Shown: positions 59,721-64,000 of the stretch, piece by piece
Layout: each line of letters starts with the position of its first letter
Numbering within the stretch: position 1 is the first letter of the stretch
Assembly: GCA_002633025.1 (NCBI GenBank)
Contig: NMRB01000143.1
Coordinates: 265,242 to 329,241 of the forward strand
Direction: 5' to 3'
DNA length: 64,000 bases
Source of the DNA: Notospermus geniculatus
Lineage: Eukaryota; Nemertea; Pilidiophora; Heteronemertea; Lineidae
Program-made: the position numbers and the translations under genes
The notes under the pieces: model-generated
Told to the model about the DNA's origin: nothing
Seen by the model: the letters and a program-made list of their open reading frames with translations, nothing else
Database searches by the model: none

Positions 59721-62666
59721 TCATCCCATTCTGTCCTGGATTATGAATATCGCACCCCGGTCCATACTGTTACCCTGGTTACGCGCATCATTTCCGGGTC
59801 GCTCTCCCTCAGTAGCAGAACCAGATGGTGGACTACCCATCTCGTCCGTTGTCGCGACACCATCAGTAACATTGTCACGAAAACCTGCCCTCGGCTGTGT
59901 CATCCTGATGGCATGGTTTCCGATACGAGTTCCCATTGTAGTCGATCTGATGTTGTCATCTTTAATGTAAACCAGCGCATATAATTTTGGGACGTATAGG
60001 CAAAACGCCATGACATAGGCGTTCAAAATTAGTGACGTCACGAGGACGACTGTCCTGTTGTACGTATTTACGGCGGCAAAGTAGCCGGGCATCACACCAA
60101 CCCAGAGGAACAAATTACTGCAGACGGAGATGAAGATGTACCAAGACTCATTGAAATTGTCCGGAAGTTTCCTGGTACGGTATCCATAGAAGGCACTGCA
60201 TACGATCAAGAGGATGTTGTAGATGACAGGTGCGAGGAAGCTCTCGTGTGAGGTGTCGCAGACCAACTCGACCAGGGGTTTTGTCAATGGAGCCGGCATG
60301 ATTAAGTGCGCTTTCGGGGTTGAGATGGACATGACGATGGAGCACACGATTCCCTGAAAGATGGAAAGTGTCGTGAAATCAGCTGGATGTGATCAGGCAC
60401 AGATGACAGTATATACTGTTGTGTCCCATATACACCACGCGGCAAGACGTGTAGGCCTACTTCACGTTATTTTGAAGATGGTATCATATTAATTGTGGCA
60501 ATAACCCACACCGAATTAGACCTGAACTTGTCGAAATCGGCGTGATGCACTTTAAATGGAGTGTCAGAAGACACAACGAAAAAGTTTACTGAACAAACCA
60601 ACCTGTATTAGCACCATAGCTCCTGTCACCATCAGCTGGAATCTAATACTGACGAACCTAGAAGTGGCCACACCCTTGTTTCCTTGCTCAAAGATGTAAT
60701 ATATTCTGTTCGTCTTGACAAGAAGTGGACCATAGGCGAGAGTGTAGCTCAGTTGGAATCCTAGCTGTCCGACCAGGCAGGACGAATCAGTCGGCGGTGA
60801 GACGAGGACGAAAACCGTCGACAAAGACAGCACATTTGCCACGATCATTATTCCGGTCATTTTGATGGAGCACGCTTTGATAAGCTTCCTTTCTTTATAT
60901 TTGATGATGACGACAAACATAATAAGACAAAAGACGAGCCCAACACAGGTGAAGATGAGCGCTACCATTGTGAAGCTGTCCGTCCACTTCATCCAAGACG
61001 GCGGAATTTCGACGCATTTCGAGAGCGTCACATCCGGCCATTCGTACATGGGGCACTCAGCACAATCAGTCCCGTTCTCAACTAGAATTTCATTGGCTCG
61101 ACATTTTCGGCATTCCCAACAGCAGGATTGTTCCTTCTGAATTTTAAAATGTCCCGGCGCACACGGTTCACTGCAAACTGATTTGGGGACTTCGCCTTGA
61201 ACCGTGCCATTGAGAAATTCCCATCCTGGAGTGTTGGTAATCTCTAGCCTTTCCGTTTGTTTGTCCCATGTACCAATTGGTCGGATGACGTATCTTCCAG
61301 AGTTTTGCTGGACCTGCCGGATGGTGTATCGACCCATCATGTCTCCATTTTCGTCAAACTTCACTGGTCCAACAGCCCCCACGAATGACGCCATTTTGAT
61401 GGCGGTGAGTAGACGATCTCCGCTGACGCACTGTCTTATTTCCGAAAGGACCGAATTGGTTGTGGCATTCGGGCAGAAAGTCATGACGACATCGTGAATT
61501 CCATGCGCAATCGCGTAGACTGCGTCTATGACGAAAGATGCCGTGGATTCAGGCTCATAACCCGCCGCCATACGAATAGATGTTTCACACGCGGACCCAT
61601 TGTCCCAGGAACAACCGAACTGTCTCCGCCACATCTCTCCAAACCATGGATTATTCGATTTTGGAGGCGTCAGCTTCTCGTAGTAGTCACTGAACTCCGG
61701 AACAACTTGCGAATAAACTTGAATAAAGAAGGCTCCATTTGCAATGTCCTCTAGCCCTACATGGCCTTTGTTATTTGCAAAAGTATCACTGAATATCCAC
61801 ACGAATTTCCCATGCGCGCCTGCCCGCTTTGCCGCCTCCAGAACACCGCGCCCGTCAGTCAGACCTACGAACATCACAACAGCCTTCGCTTTGGTATTCA
61901 GAAGTAAAGCACGGACTATTTGGTCGTATTCCGTTTCCGACGATCCGGATTGAATTCCAAGGGAATATGCGATGCACATCCCATGACGTTTGGCCTGTAT
62001 CATGACTTCTCTCACACCGTTTGACCCGTAAGATCCTTCACTGTTCAAAGCAGAGATGTAGCTCCAGCCAAAGTGGTGAATCAGATCCGCAATCACTCTC
62101 GCCTGATACTGGTCCGGCGGCACAACCCGGAGGAAGTACGGATATTTGAGCTTGTTGCTCAGCTCTGAACTGGTTGACAACGGGCTGACTTGGGGGATGT
62201 TGTAAAGTCCGAGAGCAGGTGCCACAAGAATACTGTTACCACCATTACCACTGGGCAGAGGTCCAACGACAGCTACCACGTCATTTTGCGCGTCTGGTTT
62301 GCATTTCCCGGGAAGGAAAGTTAGTGTCCGCGCCAGGGCGGTGGACGGCTTGACGCAGTCGTCAAGGATAGTGAACCCGAGCGTGATATTCGGGAGGAGA
62401 TTTGGATCCTGGTTGATCTTGCTGATGGCATACGGTACGGCCTCAATGTGCTGGAATCTGGTCGTCGAATAAATCTCCGTTGAGCAGTGGTTTGTCTTGC
62501 TGTAGGCGTGGACTGAGAATAGACCTCCGATGTTCAGCATCCCGAGTTTGCGGAAGGCGTCTCCCCCAAGACCAGGGACGGACTTCGATTCAGTCATCCA
62601 CCATATCCCGGCAAATGGAACCAGAAGTAACAGAATGCGGAGAGCAGGCACTTCTGTCCTGATCAT
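59721..62666 (-). CDS. Class C G-protein-coupled receptor, metabotropic glutamate receptor-like
   Basis: Two exons: 60603-62666 (688 residues) and 59721-60353 (210 residues), joined in phase 0 over a 249-bp intron, total about 898. The ATG at 62664-62666 opens a signal peptide (MIRTEVPALRILLLLVPFAG). A Venus-flytrap domain follows to about residue 490, with IPQV, YPYFLRVVPPDQYQAR and FGWSYISALNSEGSYGSNG. Next is the cysteine-rich domain (CSEPC, SCCWECRKC) and seven membrane helices from about residue 560. Helix 4 is split by the intron. The family marks FNE and VPKLY are present. The cytoplasmic tail is short (about 80 residues). By hand alignment to mGluR1, the amino-acid backbone contacts Thr188, Asp208, Tyr236 and Asp318 are kept, while the side-chain contacts Arg78 and Lys409 are His and Thr. 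The ligand may therefore not be glutamate. Confidence 0.85.
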
Positions 62667-63600
62667 TTCCGGTGTCAAGCAAGAGTTTTGTAAACGTCCA
62701 GCTGGGGGTGTTTCGCCTCACCGTCGAGTAGATTGTGCAAACGCCTTCCTAGCGACAAGATCAAGGTGCCACGATTCCCACCTGCAGTTCTCAGGCAGTC
62801 CAGCAGAACAAGGTCTCTCCTCAATAGTTCCCGAGAAACTAATCATATTGGCCATAACCCCTGGATACGATATACCAACTAATTAACCTTTATTCTGATT
62901 GCGACACCGCAACGTAATGATCTTGTCACCGGTCATCTTGTCTTGTTAGGGATGTGATAATGATGATGATGATGACCCTGAAGGGGTCCGTCTCAGAAGC
63001 GTCGTAATATTTTGCGGCAAAAAAGTCCTGTCGTATTCTTTGCCGCTGGTGTACGAACGGAGGAATTCCCATGAATGGAAGTCCTCAATACAAAGCCCAT
63101 GCATTGTCAACGGTTATGGTCAGAGTTAAAGCGGATTGTTCGCATCTGTCCAAAGTGAACCAAAAATAATAAAACAACCCGTTTTATTCGTAACAACATA
63201 TATGGTAAATGCATTGCGGTGATCGCTCCGGAAACTGTTCAGTAGAATCTTTGACTCGGCGCGAATAGTTCGCTTTAAGTGATATAATTCTTCCGTGACA
63301 AAGGTTTAATCCACAGGGCAATAGCCGACACCGACTTTGATTCGAGGGGACTTCTCCGCGTTCACACCGGTATGCACCGAACAACAATTTTATTGCCCTC
63401 TCTTAGCCTTGATATAGTTCATCTCAATGAAGGTTGCAGCATCTAATTGCTGCATTTGTACAGCGATCGCTTCCTTCCTGTGACCCCACCTTATTTTAAT
63501 CAGGTATCTAATGGCTCTAATACACGCGAGTGCTTCTGAACACCTCTAATAACAAGAAAAGGACATCGGAGCGATGTCAATGGTTTCCGATGAGAAGTTT
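62667..63600. other. Upstream of the receptor gene, no gene recognised
   Basis: This is presumably receptor 5' UTR and promoter. ATGATGATGATGATG occurs at about 62959-62973. The 67-codon minus frame at 63184-63387 shows no domain. Confidence 0.35.
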
Positions 63601-63615
63601 ACTACTCTAGAGCTA

Positions 63616-64000
63616 ATTAACTGTGACCTTGACCTCTGACATTGAGAAGTATTGCGTAACTGGAACAGGATCCCTGATATAAGCCTATCGGGGATGGTTA
63701 ATTCAGGCTTCTAATTCGTTTTCTTCTGAAATTCCAAGGAGATTTGCGCTGTAGAACTGTTTGACCTTGACCTTGGCCTCTAACCTTCATGGTCATTGCG
63801 TAATCTGAACGCTCATCCTTGATAACCTATGTGTAGATGAAGTTTTTAGGCTTCCACCATCACCAGGTTCTGTCTCATGTTATTTGTGATGGTTGACTGT
63901 GACCTTGACTTCTGACCTTGAGAAGTATTGCGTAACTGGAACAGGATCCCTGATATAAGCCTATCGGGGATGGTTAATTCAGGCTTCTAATTCGTTTTCT
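63616..64000. repeat. Satellite, 276-bp period made of two about 138-bp halves, runs off the window
   Basis: The line CTGTGACCTTGAC...GAGAAGTATTGCGTAACTGG starts at 63621 and again at 63897, nearly identical over the 100 or so bases visible. A diverged half unit starts at 63757 (TTGACCTTGACC...GGTCATTGCGTAATCTGAAC). Each half opens with TGACCTTGAC. The array continues past the end of the window. Confidence 0.75.

Overview
This window is nuclear DNA from an animal, most likely a marine invertebrate. Coding regions are split by GT-AG introns and the protein set is metazoan: an aquaporin, a C2H2 zinc-finger factor, mitochondrial ribosomal protein L36, a class C (metabotropic-glutamate type) receptor, and secreted cysteine-rich and Ig-like proteins. 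The sequence is littered with short inverted-repeat elements and with AGGCCTA and TACATGTA words. I lean towards an echinoderm or hemichordate but cannot place the species. Five single N bases occur. Three of them sit beside near-identical duplicated blocks, which looks like unmerged haplotypes of a very heterozygous diploid.

Layout. At 1.1-2.6 kb the minus strand holds the last two exons of an aquaporin. Its first exon lies at 49.1-49.7 kb on the same strand, so the gene appears to span the first 50 kb with one 46.5-kb intron. Inside that intron, on the plus strand, are two families of secreted proteins. The first (11.0-18.7 kb) is one gene built from repeats of a three-exon, 12-cysteine module resembling von Willebrand C (VWC) domains. 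The second (20.6-37.8 kb) is three tandem copies of a four-exon gene for a secreted Ig-like protein, each starting with a 63-base signal-peptide exon and conserved upstream DNA. Copy 1 carries a frameshift in its last exon, copy 2 has two tandem promoter/signal-peptide modules, and copy 3 looks intact. The stretch from 37.8 to 49.1 kb has mobile-element debris and no convincing gene.

The right part is denser. It holds possible Ig-like fragments on the minus strand at 50.9-52.4 kb (duplicated block), a zinc-finger gene on plus at 52.8-55.9 kb, MRPL36 on minus at 56.7-57.2 kb, and a class C receptor on minus at 59.7-62.7 kb whose last exon is repeated at 58.6-59.3 kb. The window ends in a 276-bp-period satellite.

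The strongest leads are the nested arrangement of secreted-protein families inside an aquaporin intron, the aquaporin's unusual pore residues, the receptor's loss of the glutamate side-chain contacts, and a 550-bp palindromic mobile element with a clear target duplication. All homology calls are by eye; no search was run.
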